A stretch of DNA of 64,000 nucleotides, from assembly GCF_000934605.2 (NCBI RefSeq), contig NZ_CP010897.2, forward strand, positions 4,588,001 to 4,652,000, given 5' to 3'. Source of the stretch: Pandoraea vervacti. GTDB lineage: Bacteria > Pseudomonadota > Gammaproteobacteria > Burkholderiales > Burkholderiaceae. This document shows positions 8,590 through 17,192 of this stretch, in pieces. The position numbers and the translations under genes are program-made. The notes beneath the pieces are model-generated. The model was given only the letters and a program-made list of their open reading frames with translations, did no database searches and was not told where the DNA came from. How positions within the stretch are numbered: position 1 is the first letter of the stretch; every line of letters begins with the position of its first letter.

Positions 8590-8674
8590 TGGTACCGGGG
8601 ACCGGACTTGAACCGGCAAGCCCGAAGGCGGCGGATTTTAAGTCCGCTATGTTTACCAATTTCATCACCCCGGC
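8590..8674 (-). tRNA. leuZ: tRNA-Leu (anticodon UAA)
   Basis: An 85-nt gene including an encoded CCA. The acceptor stem is GCCGGGG paired with CCCCGGT. The anticodon stem GCGGA/TCCGC holds the loop CTTAAAA with anticodon TAA. It has a class II variable arm (GCCTTCGGGC region) and the T-loop GGTTCAAGTCC. It is in the same orientation as the Gly/Gly/Cys tRNAs at 42.3-42.7 kb. Its 3' end faces the repeat-bearing region to the left. Confidence 0.97.
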
Positions 8675-8766
8675 AAGGGCACGCATTCTAACATCCCCCA
8701 CCGGGATACGTCAGTTCGGTATCATGGGGCTATGCACGCACTGTGCGCGTCAACGGAGATCGATCC

Positions 8767-8976
8767 ATGCTGGAGAATCTCGACCGCATCGCCCTGTCGC
8801 TCGACGCCATCGAAACTGCCGCTCGTGACGTCGCCATGAATTCCCCCCAGAACGCGCAAGCTCTCTATACCGCGCTCATGGAAATTCGTAACGCCATCGC
8901 ACTCGTCGCTCAGGAGGTCGTGCGCCTGGAACACGAAATCCACGGCCACTCACCCTCCGGCAACGGACAATCGTGA
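8767..8976 (+). CDS. Small hypothetical protein upstream of chromate transporter
   Basis: A 69-residue, mostly helical protein (MLENLDRIALSLDAIETAAR, then DVAMN, NAQALYTALMEIRNAIALVA and QEVVRLEHEIHGH) with no signal peptide or membrane segment. I do not recognise a named family. The start at ATG 8767 is supported by GGAG 8 nt upstream. Its stop overlaps the GTG start of the first chromate-transporter gene (GTGA), so translation is coupled and it may belong functionally to that transporter. Confidence 0.65.
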   Translation: MLENLDRIALSLDAIETAARDVAMNSPQNAQALYTALMEIRNAIALVAQEVVRLEHEIHGHSPSGNGQS

Positions 8977-9662
8977 CACGTCCTGCCGCCGATACCGCGA
9001 GCGCCCCGAATGTCGACGCCCCCAAGGCATCGCTCACGGATTCACGCGTTCCACACATTACCCGCCGCTCCGAACCATCCACTGAACCACCTACCTGCCG
9101 CGATCTGGCGCTCGCCTTTGGCGCCATCGGCGCCACCGGCTTTGGCGGCGTCTTGCCCTGGGCACGGCGCATGCTCGTCGACCAGCGCCGATGGCTCACC
9201 GATCGGGAATTTGCCGAATTGCTCCCGCTCGCACAATTGCTGCCCGGGCCGAACGTCGCCAATATCGCCACCGTGCTCGGACGCCGCTTCCGTGGCCCGC
9301 GCGGTGCAATCGCCGCCGTCGCCGGTCTCTACTGTTGCCCGACCATCGTCATCGTCCTGATCGGGCTCGCCTACGCCCGATGGGGACAGACCCCGCTCGT
9401 TCAGCACGTGCTCTCCGGCCTGATGCCCGCCGCCACCGGACTCGTCATCGCGACCTCGCTGCGCTTGCTTGCCGGACTGGAACGCCATTGGACGACGCTC
9501 GCCTTGGCCGGCGCGACATTCGTCGGCAGTTTCGTGCTCGGCTTGCCCTTGTTGCTCGTGCTCGGCGTGCTCGGCCCATGCGCGATTCTGACGGCGCACC
9601 GGCGCGCCCGGCGGCATCGACAGAACGAACAGGACAGCCAGGACGTGAGCGCCGCCCCATGA
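8973..9662 (+). CDS. chrA1: Chromate transporter, first half-size subunit
   Basis: A 229-aa half-length CHR-family protein. Conserved features are the N-terminal GAIGATGFGGVLPWARRML, then WLTDREFAELLPLAQLLPGP with NVAN (the LPGPN signature) and GPRGA. Four to five hydrophobic segments follow and a charged tail ends it. Short CHR proteins act as pairs with opposite topology to export chromate, although other anions are possible substrates. It starts with GTG at 8973, overlapping the upstream small gene, and its last codons overlap chrA2 (ATGA). Confidence 0.88.
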   Translation: MTRPAADTASAPNVDAPKASLTDSRVPHITRRSEPSTEPPTCRDLALAFGAIGATGFGGVLPWARRMLVDQRRWLTDREFAELLPLAQLLPGPNVANIATVLGRRFRGPRGAIAAVAGLYCCPTIVIVLIGLAYARWGQTPLVQHVLSGLMPAATGLVIATSLRLLAGLERHWTTLALAGATFVGSFVLGLPLLLVLGVLGPCAILTAHRRARRHRQNEQDSQDVSAAP

Positions 9663-10183
9663 ACACGCTCGTCGACCTCTTTGCGCACGGCACGCTCTGG
9701 TCGTTGCTCGCCGTGGGCGGCACCAATGTCACGCTCGCCGACATTCATCGCTACGCCGTCGAAACGCGCCATTGGATTACCGATGCCCAATTCGTCACCT
9801 TCTTCTCGCTGGCGCAGGCCGCCCCCGGCCCGAACGGCATGGCCGTCACCCTGATCGGCTTGCAGGCCGCAGGCTTGCCCGGCGCCCTCACCGCCACCCT
9901 CGCCAAGTGCGCGCCTAGTTCACTGCTGGCCTATCTCGTCGGCGGATGGGTCGACCGGCACGAACGCTCGCCATGGGTGCGCGCGGTACGCGCCGGCCTC
10001 GCCCCCATTACCGTCGGTCTGCTTGCCGCCAGCAGCGCCCTGATCGCGCGTGAAGTGGATATCAATCTCGCACGCGGGCTCGTCACGCTGGTGGCCGTCG
10101 TCGTTACGCTGCGCACCCGATGGAATCCCCTGTGGCTCATCGCCGCGGGCAGTGCGCTCGGACTCACTGGCGCGTTGATGTAA
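9659..10183 (+). CDS. chrA2: Chromate transporter, second half-size subunit
   Basis: A 174-aa short CHR protein and partner of the gene before it. It shows the matching signature FFSLAQAAPGPNGMAVTLIG and then five hydrophobic segments, ending LIAAGSALGLTGALM. The ATG at 9659 overlaps the stop of chrA1 by 4 bp, indicating coupled synthesis of the two halves in equal amounts. There is no ChrB-type regulator nearby; 175 bp of spacer follow before egtB. Confidence 0.88.
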   Translation: MNTLVDLFAHGTLWSLLAVGGTNVTLADIHRYAVETRHWITDAQFVTFFSLAQAAPGPNGMAVTLIGLQAAGLPGALTATLAKCAPSSLLAYLVGGWVDRHERSPWVRAVRAGLAPITVGLLAASSALIAREVDINLARGLVTLVAVVVTLRTRWNPLWLIAAGSALGLTGALM

Positions 10184-10358
10184 CCACCGCCGACCAAACC
10201 TCTGCACCCCGGGCGCGCCGGCCGGCGGGGCGGAGAACTCGACCCACTACGTCAATCTTCGTTACGAACCGTCACATACTGGTCCCAAACTGGGGGTACA
10301 TGACGCCCCGGCAACGGGTCTACAATAGGCAGCACGTTTCACAACACGGTGTGTCCCC

Positions 10359-11837
10359 ATGACCGTCCCCTGTTGTACGTCGCAAGCCGAGGCGCCCTCA
10401 GGCGCCTCTCCCAACGCCACCCGCTCGCAGATCGCCCGCGACGGCCCGCCGAGCGCTGCCCCGGTCCATGGGCAGGTCGACGGGCAGGCCGATGCGGCTG
10501 TCGTTCCCTCAGCCCTTGCGCCAGTCGTTGTCCCCATTGTTGCCCCCATCGTTACCCCGACGGCCGGCTCGGCGGCTACCCGGCAACTCACACTCTCCGA
10601 CCGGTTCGACGCCGTGCGCGCCGCCTCCGTCGCCTTCGCCCAGGGCCTCTCGGACGCCGACGCCACCGTGCAGTCCATGCCCGACGCGAGTCCGATCAAG
10701 TGGCATCTCGCCCACACGACCTGGTTTTTCGAGACGTTTCTGCTCGGCGAAGCCGGCGCAGCGGCCGGGACTCCCGGCAAACGCTATCGCCCTTACGATC
10801 CCCGCTTCGCCTACCTCTTCAATTCGTATTACGAGGCAGCGGGCCCGCGTCACCCACGCCCGCAACGCGGCCTGCTCACCCGCCCCACGCTCGACGAAGT
10901 GCTGGCCTACCGCCGTCATGTCGACGCCGCCATGCACGAGCATCTGCTGCACGCCGACGTTGCGCCCGAGATCGTCGCGCTCATCACGCTGGGCCTGCAT
11001 CACGAAGAGCAGCATCAGGAACTGATGCACACCGATCTGCTACATCTCTTTGCCCAGAACCCGTTGCGGCCCGCCCATCGCTTACCTCATTCACCTCATT
11101 CACCGCGCGCCATGCCCCACGCAGCGTCGCCACGGCAATGGATCGAGCACGACGGCGGGCAATTCCGTATCGGCCACCCGGGCGACACGAGCAGCGCCGG
11201 CGGGCAATTCGCTTTCGATTGCGAGACGCCTTCGCATGACGTGCTGCTGCGTCCCTTCGCGATCGCGTCGCGTGTGGTGACCAACGCCGAGTGGCGGGCC
11301 TTCATCGAAGATGGGGGATATCGCATGGCCGGGCTCTGGCTCTCGGATGGCTGGGCGACGGTGCAACGCGAAGGCTGGGGGCATCCGCTTTACTGGGAAC
11401 TGCACAACGGCGAATGGCACGCGATGACGCTGGCCGGCATGCAGCCGGTCGACGACGACGCGCCCGTGCAGCACGTCAGCTATTTCGAAGCCGACGCGTT
11501 CGCTCGCTGGGCAGGCAAGCGCCTGCCGACAGAACAGGAATGGGAAGTGGCCGCGCGTGCGTCGGACAGCGCATCGTCGCCCGGACAAGTCGCGATGGAG
11601 CAACGTTTTGGTCCGGTATGGCAGTGGACGGCAAGTCCCTATGTGGCCTATCCGGGATTCAGGACGGCATCGGGGGCCGTCGGCGAGTACAACGGCAAAT
11701 TCATGTGCGGACAGTTCGTGCTGCGCGGCGGATCCATCGCCACGCCGCCGGGGCATGCGCGCACCACGTACCGTAACTTCTTCTACCCCCATCAGCGCTG
11801 GCAATTCTGCGGCCTGAGGCTCGCGGAGGATCGCTGA
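10359..11837 (+). CDS. egtB: Ergothioneine biosynthesis sulfoxide synthase EgtB
   Basis: A 492-aa non-heme iron enzyme joining a thiol donor to hercynine (trimethyl-histidine) using oxygen. An N-terminal DinB-like domain carries the iron ligands: His in IKWHLAHTTWFFETF (~residue 110) and the HxxxHxE motif in LHHEEQHQELMHTD (~residue 215). The C-terminal FGE-sulfatase domain (~265-492) has FAIASRVVTNAEWRAFIEDG, WEVAAR, LRGGSIATPPGHARTTYRNF and FCGLRL. The first ~80 residues (Ala/Pro/Val-rich, of the VVVPIVAPIVTP type) are not part of the family, so the true start may lie downstream. Its stop overlaps the egtD start. Confidence 0.92.
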   Translation: MTVPCCTSQAEAPSGASPNATRSQIARDGPPSAAPVHGQVDGQADAAVVPSALAPVVVPIVAPIVTPTAGSAATRQLTLSDRFDAVRAASVAFAQGLSDADATVQSMPDASPIKWHLAHTTWFFETFLLGEAGAAAGTPGKRYRPYDPRFAYLFNSYYEAAGPRHPRPQRGLLTRPTLDEVLAYRRHVDAAMHEHLLHADVAPEIVALITLGLHHEEQHQELMHTDLLHLFAQNPLRPAHRLPHSPHSPRAMPHAASPRQWIEHDGGQFRIGHPGDTSSAGGQFAFDCETPSHDVLLRPFAIASRVVTNAEWRAFIEDGGYRMAGLWLSDGWATVQREGWGHPLYWELHNGEWHAMTLAGMQPVDDDAPVQHVSYFEADAFARWAGKRLPTEQEWEVAARASDSASSPGQVAMEQRFGPVWQWTASPYVAYPGFRTASGAVGEYNGKFMCGQFVLRGGSIATPPGHARTTYRNFFYPHQRWQFCGLRLAEDR

Positions 11838-12826
11838 TGTTGCAAGCTACCCAAACCAATCAAAGCACGGCCTTCGTTTGCCCGTCGCTGCCGGAAAACG
11901 CTTTTGCCACCGACGTGCTTGCCGGCCTGAGCCACACCCCGAAGTCGCTGCCCAGCGTCTGGCTCTACGACCAGCGCGGCAGCGAACTCTTCGAAGACAT
12001 CACCGGCCTGGACGAGTACTACCAGACACGCACCGAAACGGCCCTGCTCGGTGAATGTGCGGCGGCGATCGCCGACGTCATCGGCCCGGATGCCGTCGTC
12101 GTCGAATTCGGCAGCGGGTCGAGCCGCAAGACGCCCCTGCTGCTCGATGCGCTGGTCACGCCGCGCGCCTACGTGCCCGTCGACATCGCAGACGACTTTC
12201 TCGACGACGCCGTTGCCGCGCTCGCTCGCCGCTGCCCCGGCATTCCCATGCTGCCGGTACGCGCCGATTTCACTCGTCCGTTCCATCTGCCGCCGCAGTT
12301 GCGGAACACGCAGGGCCCGCGTCTGGGCTTTTTCCCCGGCTCGACGATCGGCAACTTTGCGCCCGCGCAGGCCGCTGCGTTTCTCGCTCATGTGGGCAAG
12401 ATGCTCGGCCCGCGCCGCCGCATGGTGGTCGGCGTCGATGCCTGCAAGGACCCGGCCGTGCTGCTGCCCGCCTACGACGACGCGCGTGGCGTGACGGCAC
12501 AGTTCGATCTGAACGTGCTCGTGCGCATCAACCGTGAGCTCGACGGTGACCTGCCGCTGGACGCCTTCCGCCACGAAGCCCGCTTCAACGCGGCTGCCAG
12601 CCGCATCGAGATGCATCTGGTCGCACAGCGGCCCTTTACCGCCACGGTGCTGGGCCGGCGCTTTGGCTTCACCGCCGGCGAATCGATCCATACCGAGAAC
12701 TCCTACAAGTACGGAAAGACCGAATTCCGTGCGCTGGCGCACTCGGCTGGCTGGGACATCGAACGTGTCTGGCTGGACGCCCGCGCGCGTTTCGCCGTCT
12801 ATCTCCTGCGCCCCACCGGCGACTGA
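11837..12826 (+). CDS. egtD: L-histidine N(alpha)-methyltransferase EgtD
   Basis: A 329-aa SAM enzyme that trimethylates histidine to hercynine, the first step of ergothioneine synthesis. It has the family start TPKSLPSVWLYDQRGSELFE with ITGLDEYYQTRTE, the SAM motif VVEFGSGSSRKTPLLLDAL, GFFPGSTIGNFAPAQAAAFL, and the C-terminal ESIHTENSYKYGKTEF. GGAGGA lies 6 nt before the ATG, and the ATG overlaps the egtB stop (TGATG). Only egtB and egtD are present; the gamma-glutamyl-cysteine (egtA), egtC and lyase (egtE) genes are not in the window. Confidence 0.95.
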   Translation: MLQATQTNQSTAFVCPSLPENAFATDVLAGLSHTPKSLPSVWLYDQRGSELFEDITGLDEYYQTRTETALLGECAAAIADVIGPDAVVVEFGSGSSRKTPLLLDALVTPRAYVPVDIADDFLDDAVAALARRCPGIPMLPVRADFTRPFHLPPQLRNTQGPRLGFFPGSTIGNFAPAQAAAFLAHVGKMLGPRRRMVVGVDACKDPAVLLPAYDDARGVTAQFDLNVLVRINRELDGDLPLDAFRHEARFNAAASRIEMHLVAQRPFTATVLGRRFGFTAGESIHTENSYKYGKTEFRALAHSAGWDIERVWLDARARFAVYLLRPTGD

Positions 12827-12828
12827 TC

Positions 12829-12867
12829 GGCGCGGCAGACCTTCCGCCCGGGGCGGTCTGCCGCGCC
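12829..12867 (+). terminator. Hairpin after egtBD
   Basis: Arms GGCGCGGCAGACC (12829-12841) and GGTCTGCCGCGCC (12855-12867) are perfectly complementary over 13 bp with a 13-nt loop, starting 3 nt after the egtD stop. There is no clear U-run, but its strength and position make a terminator or 3'-end stabiliser likely. Confidence 0.65.
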
Positions 12868-13312
12868 GCCCAGCCTGACAAACATCGTCGCGAGGGCGCC
12901 ATCGGATGCCCGGTGCCATTCTCGCGCTGTTTGCGGCGATCCGGAGACGGGCGCCGCAAGGCATTGAAAGGGCACTGAAAGGGCATTGAAAGAAAAATGC
13001 GTCGCGATCGCTAAAGTTTTTACGACATTTTGCCGTTGAGGCATGCAGACTCATGCTGCCCGCAATGCGAATCTCGAATTCCGTGTGGCGCAGAACCATC
13101 TCACAGCGCCCGGCCATGACCGTAGCGCACCGTTTATACGTATCGCGGCACATGACTTCACGCGCAATGGGGATGCACGTGGCACGGGCCTGGGCGCCAG
13201 CGCCCGTGGTCCGATGCACTCGTTCGGACGCCACGCCGGCCGACGCGACCTGGCTCGCGTCGCCCGCTCGCGCCCGTGCTCTCGTCACGTCGTTGATCGG
13301 GGGACCGCCCCG
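12868..13312. other. Spacer between egtD and the next gene
   Basis: About 445 bp without a convincing gene. It contains three 11-bp direct repeats (12960-12992) and an A-rich stretch after them. An open frame runs from 13043 into the next gene but its extra 90 residues are Arg/His-rich and non-protein-like. Confidence 0.5.
12960..12992. repeat. Tandem 11-bp array GGCATTGAAAG, 3 copies
   Basis: ggcattgaaag, ggcactgaaag and ggcattgaaag are head to tail with a single mismatch in the middle copy. It is another example of the 11-bp period seen at 4626, 6121 and 44913. Confidence 0.9.
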
Positions 13313-14140
13313 ATGAGCCGCATCGCCCTCACCCTTTCCGATTCCGCGCTGGCCGATCTGCAAAAGGACTTCGATGCCTTCGTGCGCATCTCCTCCGCCG
13401 TCGACCGTCATTTCACCCCGCCACCGTTCGACGACTTCCTTCGCGCCCGTCTGCTCGACAGCACGGTGCCGCTCACTGAGGCCGCTGTCGCCCAGTTGCT
13501 CGCGGGCGGCCACTACGCGTGGGCCAAACGCACGTTCGACAAGCAGTTTCCGGATGTCGTCTCGATCATCCTGAATCAGGCACGCCAGCACGGGTTCTAT
13601 TTCGTTTCGCGTCCGGAATGGTCGCGTGAAGACATGTCGCGTCAGGCCAGCCGCTGGGCGGAAGGCATCGTGCGCGAAGCCAAGGGCGAGGAGCGCATCG
13701 TGGAGTCGCTTGCCGGGCAGATCGTGACGTCGGCGCAGGACCTGCGCACGCTGGAGGCGACGTTGCAGACACCGGCATGGCGCACCGCTTCGGTGCTTCG
13801 CGAACGTGTATTCGAGGCGAAACGCGCCGTGGAGAGCGCACGCTCGCTGCAAGCGCGGGAAAAGCTCGGTGAATTGCGCGCCCTGCTCGATCTGGCGGTG
13901 ATCTACGGCTCGGTCGGGACCCAGGAAGCCGAGCAGATTCTGGAATATCTGGGCGTGCTGCGCCCCGAGCTGTTCAACGACGATCCCGGGCTCCTGGAGC
14001 GATTCGCCGCATGGTTGCGACGGCTGCTCACGCCAAGCGTGACACGCCCCTCGCCCGCCCCCGAAATCCAGGTGCCGACCCTCGCGACCGAAGCCACGCA
14101 CCAGAGCGCCGAACCGCTGCAAACGCCCATCGCGCGCTAA
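13313..14140 (+). CDS. Hypothetical protein, helical, cytoplasmic
   Basis: 275 residues, largely alpha-helical, starting MSRIALTLSDSALADLQKDF. No membrane segments or signal peptide were seen and no family was recognised. The middle part has long amphipathic helices (residues ~95-200, for example AREKLGELRALLDLAVIYGS preceded by AVESARSLQ). The last ~35 residues are a Pro/Thr-rich low-complexity tail. Start placed at ATG 13313, because everything upstream in frame is compositionally unlike protein. It stands alone between egtBD and a convergent DMT exporter. Confidence 0.65.
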   Translation: MSRIALTLSDSALADLQKDFDAFVRISSAVDRHFTPPPFDDFLRARLLDSTVPLTEAAVAQLLAGGHYAWAKRTFDKQFPDVVSIILNQARQHGFYFVSRPEWSREDMSRQASRWAEGIVREAKGEERIVESLAGQIVTSAQDLRTLEATLQTPAWRTASVLRERVFEAKRAVESARSLQAREKLGELRALLDLAVIYGSVGTQEAEQILEYLGVLRPELFNDDPGLLERFAAWLRRLLTPSVTRPSPAPEIQVPTLATEATHQSAEPLQTPIAR

Positions 14141-14271
14141 ACGCGCTAAACGCGCTGAACGGGCTGGTCGGGCTGAACGCGCAAAACGCCAGGCACATCA
14201 GACAAGCTGGCCGAACACGACGCCACGGCGCGCATTGCACCGACTGCACCGTCCGCACCGTGCGCGCGACA

Positions 14272-15165
14272 TCACCGGTTGAAGATCAAGGCCACACCGG
14301 CACTGGCGACCAACGCTCCCAGCCACGCCCCGGCTGCCGGTCGCTGCCGGGTGCGGATCCACAGCAGCGGCAACACCATCACGGGCGTGGTGGCCGAGAG
14401 CGTCGCGATGACCCCGGTGTTGCCATGCCCCATCCCGTAGAGCAGCAGCGTCATGCCGAGCGCCACGCCCACGAAGCCGGAGACTGCCGTCAGCGCGAGC
14501 GTTCCCGGCGTGAAGGCCGAAAAGATGGCACGCCCTCGCCGCGCCGCAATGATCGTCAGTCCCAACGCCGACACCCCCACACGCACCGCCGACGCGCCCA
14601 CCGGATCCACGCCTGCCGCCATGACCGGCTTGGCGATCAGCGTGCCGACCGAGTGACATAGCGCCGCCGCCAGTCCAATGGCAACGCCGACCCGCACGTC
14701 GCCACGCACCGACTCCCAGTGATGGGCGTCCTCACGGCGCCCGCCGAACGCAATGGCCAGCGCCACGCCTGCCGTGACCAGCGCAACGCCGATGACCGCG
14801 CGCCATCCCAGCGCTTCGCCCAGCCAGACATAACCGAGCACGGCTGTCATCGGCGCATTGGTGGCAAAGACGATGGAGTTGCGTCGCGGCCCGAGACGGC
14901 CGAGCGACGTGTAGAGAATCGTGTCGCCCACGAGGATGCCGATCAACCCCGATGCCGTAAGTCGCAGCCACTGCTCGAGCGATAGCGCCGCCCAGCCGCG
15001 CAGCACCGCGAGTGCGAACAGCAACATCGCGAAGACCAGCAACATCCGGGCGTAGTTGAAAGGGAACGAACCTGCCTGACGGACAGGCGTGATGGCGATC
15101 ATGCCGCTGCAGGCCCAGCAAAGGGCGGCACCGAGCGCGGCGAGGTAGGCGAGTTGGGTTGTCAT
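14272..15165 (-). CDS. EamA/DMT-family transporter
   Basis: A 297-aa inner-membrane protein with ten predicted helices in two repeated EamA halves. The first half begins LAYLAALGAALCWACSGMIA and includes GDTILYTSLGRLGPRRNSIV and ATNAPMTAVLGYVWLGEAL. The second includes VGVAIGLAAALCHSVGTLIA, GVIATLSATTPVMVLPLLW and GALVASAGVALIFNR. The family exports small metabolites such as amino acids; the substrate cannot be inferred. ATG 15165 was chosen as the last start that keeps helix 1 complete. It converges with the hypothetical gene on the left. Confidence 0.85.
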   Translation of the reverse strand: MTTQLAYLAALGAALCWACSGMIAITPVRQAGSFPFNYARMLLVFAMLLFALAVLRGWAALSLEQWLRLTASGLIGILVGDTILYTSLGRLGPRRNSIVFATNAPMTAVLGYVWLGEALGWRAVIGVALVTAGVALAIAFGGRREDAHHWESVRGDVRVGVAIGLAAALCHSVGTLIAKPVMAAGVDPVGASAVRVGVSALGLTIIAARRGRAIFSAFTPGTLALTAVSGFVGVALGMTLLLYGMGHGNTGVIATLSATTPVMVLPLLWIRTRQRPAAGAWLGALVASAGVALIFNR

Positions 15166-15313
15166 GGTCAGGGGGCGGACGGCGCGAAGCCGCAACCGCC
15201 CCCGCCGTTGGGACGCCATTATACGAGCGACATGCCCCATTCGGGGGCATCAGGCCAGCGTTAAGAAGGCATCACTCGCACGCGCGCTCGCCCCGCAGCG
15301 GGGTTTCGACGAT

Positions 15314-15343
15314 GCGCCGTTCAGCGCCGTTCAGCGCCGTTCA
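15314..15343. repeat. Tandem decamer GCGCCGTTCA, 3 exact copies
   Basis: Three perfect copies of gcgccgttca occupy 15314-15343, just after the 3' end of the heme-oxygenase-like gene (stop at 15363) and before the DMT gene start. They are non-coding. Confidence 0.9.
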
Positions 15344-15362
15344 GCGCAGGTCGTCGCCGACG

Positions 15363-16352
15363 TCAGAGCGTCTCGTCCAGCCGGTACAACGCGTCGAACA
15401 TCACACGATAGGCTGCCGCCACGCCGTAGGCCCCGCGCAGCATGCGCAAACGCGAGGGCACGTCGGGCTCGCCCGCGTCTTCCACCCACTGCGACAGCAA
15501 CGCCGTGCCACCGCAAACACTCGCATCGTGTCTCGCATGCACACATACGGCAGCGAAGCCGTCCGCCGCGGACGGATAGCGCTGCGCGAGCGCGTCGAAC
15601 TGCGCCTCGATCTCGCTCGCCGCGCGCACCGCCGCCGGCGCCTGACACAGCGCGCAACAGCCAACGTAAGCGGGCATGTCGCCCGCCGCCCCGATGATGA
15701 AGTCGATGAGGGCATGCGTCGCGTCGAAAGCGCCGCTGTCGAGAAATGTGCGCGCCGCCGGCCCGCATCGCAGCAGCCCCGCAGCGAGCATCGTCGATTG
15801 CCCGCGTTGCTCGCGATACTGGCGCAGCAACAGGGGGCGCAGGGCGACGTCGGTGCAGCGCTCGACGGCGATGCGATTGTGCACATCCGCGCCCGCCGCG
15901 CGATGGTAGAGCTGCGCGAGAAATGCCAGCACCTGAATGTCGCTCGACTCGCCGGCGAGAAAACGCGTCCAGAACGGCGCGGCGAAGATGCCCCGCACCC
16001 AGTCGTCGCAAATCCGGCCGAACGCGGGCACGACGTCGCAACGGGTCGCTGGCAGCACATGCACCAGCGCCTCGTCGACGAGCGTCGCCAGCCATGTGCC
16101 GGGCACCGGCGCTTGCGCGAGCAGCATGCCTTGGCGCATGCGTTCGAGCCACACGCGGGTGTCGGCGGGCGCACCGTGCAGCGTGCAGGACACCTCGTGC
16201 GACGACACGGTCACGGCGTCCGCCGCACAGGTCCATTGCGCATGCGGAGACGCCATCACCCACACCGCGTTTCCGGACGCCTCATGCAACGACGAGGATG
16301 ACGAGGACGATGGCGACGATGCGTGCATTGCCGCGTTGGGCGTGGCGCTCAT
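15363..16352 (-). CDS. Heme-oxygenase-fold (iron-containing redox enzyme-like) protein
   Basis: 329 residues. After a Ser-rich start (residues 10-25) and a ~90-residue N-terminal part comes an all-helical region (APFWTRFLAGESSDIQVLAF onward). It resembles the HO-like/TenA/PqqC fold: LYHRAAGADVHNRIA, RPLLLRQYREQRGQSTMLAA, LIDFIIGAAGDMPAYVG and CVHARHDASVCGGTALLSQW. In active relatives the helix corresponding to REQRGQ usually carries E-x-GH metal ligands. Here the His position is Gln, so metal binding is doubtful. Its ATG overlaps the stop of the small gene upstream (16349-16678). The fold call is by pattern only and the function is unknown. Confidence 0.45.
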   Translation of the reverse strand: MSATPNAAMHASSPSSSSSSSLHEASGNAVWVMASPHAQWTCAADAVTVSSHEVSCTLHGAPADTRVWLERMRQGMLLAQAPVPGTWLATLVDEALVHVLPATRCDVVPAFGRICDDWVRGIFAAPFWTRFLAGESSDIQVLAFLAQLYHRAAGADVHNRIAVERCTDVALRPLLLRQYREQRGQSTMLAAGLLRCGPAARTFLDSGAFDATHALIDFIIGAAGDMPAYVGCCALCQAPAAVRAASEIEAQFDALAQRYPSAADGFAAVCVHARHDASVCGGTALLSQWVEDAGEPDVPSRLRMLRGAYGVAAAYRVMFDALYRLDETL

Positions 16353-16678
16353 CGGACGATGCCGCCCAGCACGGTCAGACCGTCAGGCGATACACGGCGC
16401 ACCACCTCGACACGTAGCGCAATGCCCGCCTGCGCGTCCATGCCCGGCGGTTGAGCTGCCTCGTTCATCGTGCCGCGCCGACCGGCACGCGCCTTTGCGC
16501 GCCCGTCCCCGGACCGGCTCGACGTCTGCCCGATGTCCGCCGTCGCCGGCGATGACGCCGAACCGCAAGCGGGCGCCCCCTTGGACGTTCGGGAGGACTG
16601 TGGCGATGTGGGAGATTCGATCACGACGGGAAGAAACGGAAAAGGCATGGGCGAGGCGTTGGACGAATGAGACGGCAT
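16349..16678 (-). CDS. Small low-complexity protein, coupled to the HO-like gene
   Basis: 109 residues. The start (MPSHSSNASPMPFPFLPVV) is supported by AGGAG 7 nt upstream of ATG 16678. The middle is Ser/Ala/Gly/Arg-rich and probably disordered. The last ~30 residues look ordered (MDAQAGIALRVEVVRRVSPD, then GLTVLGGIVR). An internal ATG would give a 40-residue product (MNEAAQPPG start). The stop overlaps the next gene's ATG, so the two are translationally coupled. No known family. The layout (short peptide then HO-fold protein) would suit a peptide substrate and modifying enzyme, but there is no direct evidence for this. Confidence 0.5.
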   Translation of the reverse strand: MPSHSSNASPMPFPFLPVVIESPTSPQSSRTSKGAPACGSASSPATADIGQTSSRSGDGRAKARAGRRGTMNEAAQPPGMDAQAGIALRVEVVRRVSPDGLTVLGGIVR

Positions 16679-17192
16679 GTCGGCTCCTGTCAGCAGTGAA
16701 TGGACTGGGCAATGACTCGGGTAGCGATGCCGCCCGGGGAGACAACCGTCGGCGCGCGAAGACGAGCAACGCAACGACTGCAAAAGACCTAGAAGACGGC
16801 AGCGCTACCGGCGGGGCGGAACGACTACCTTAGGAAATCCCGGCAGCCTGCGGAAGAGGACGAAACTCTAGGACTTTTCACATGAGATTGAATGTGAACC
16901 GTCCGAAATTCCCGCTCAGGCACGCGCCGTCAGCCTTCCCGCGTCGCCATGCGGCACGTAAATGGGACGTTTTCCCAAGCCACAGTCACGTAAATTTTGA
17001 GAAATTTCCCAAGAACAAATGGCGATTTTGAAAAGACATGTCCCATCTCGGCAAACGCGAACCACGCCCCCGCAGACACGACGGCGTTGCGTCGCCATGC
17101 CGCGGCGCGGCATGCGCGGGAAATGGCGTCGCACGAGTACAATCGATCGCACGCACATGCCGCCATACGTCGCCACACAAGGAGTGACAGCC
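16679..17192. other. Divergent intergenic region
   Basis: 514 bp between the leftward two-gene unit and the rightward nitrate-reductase-associated gene. The right half is AT-richer and contains two copies of TTTCCCAAG (near 16971 and 17004) and the dyad GGGACGTTTTCCC. Promoters for both directions must lie here, but no clear -35/-10 pair stands out. Confidence 0.4.

Noticed and set aside
11792..14122. 776-codon open frame on the minus strand
   Set aside because: It is antisense to egtD and the downstream gene, a GC-rich shadow frame with no domain and Arg/Gly-heavy composition.
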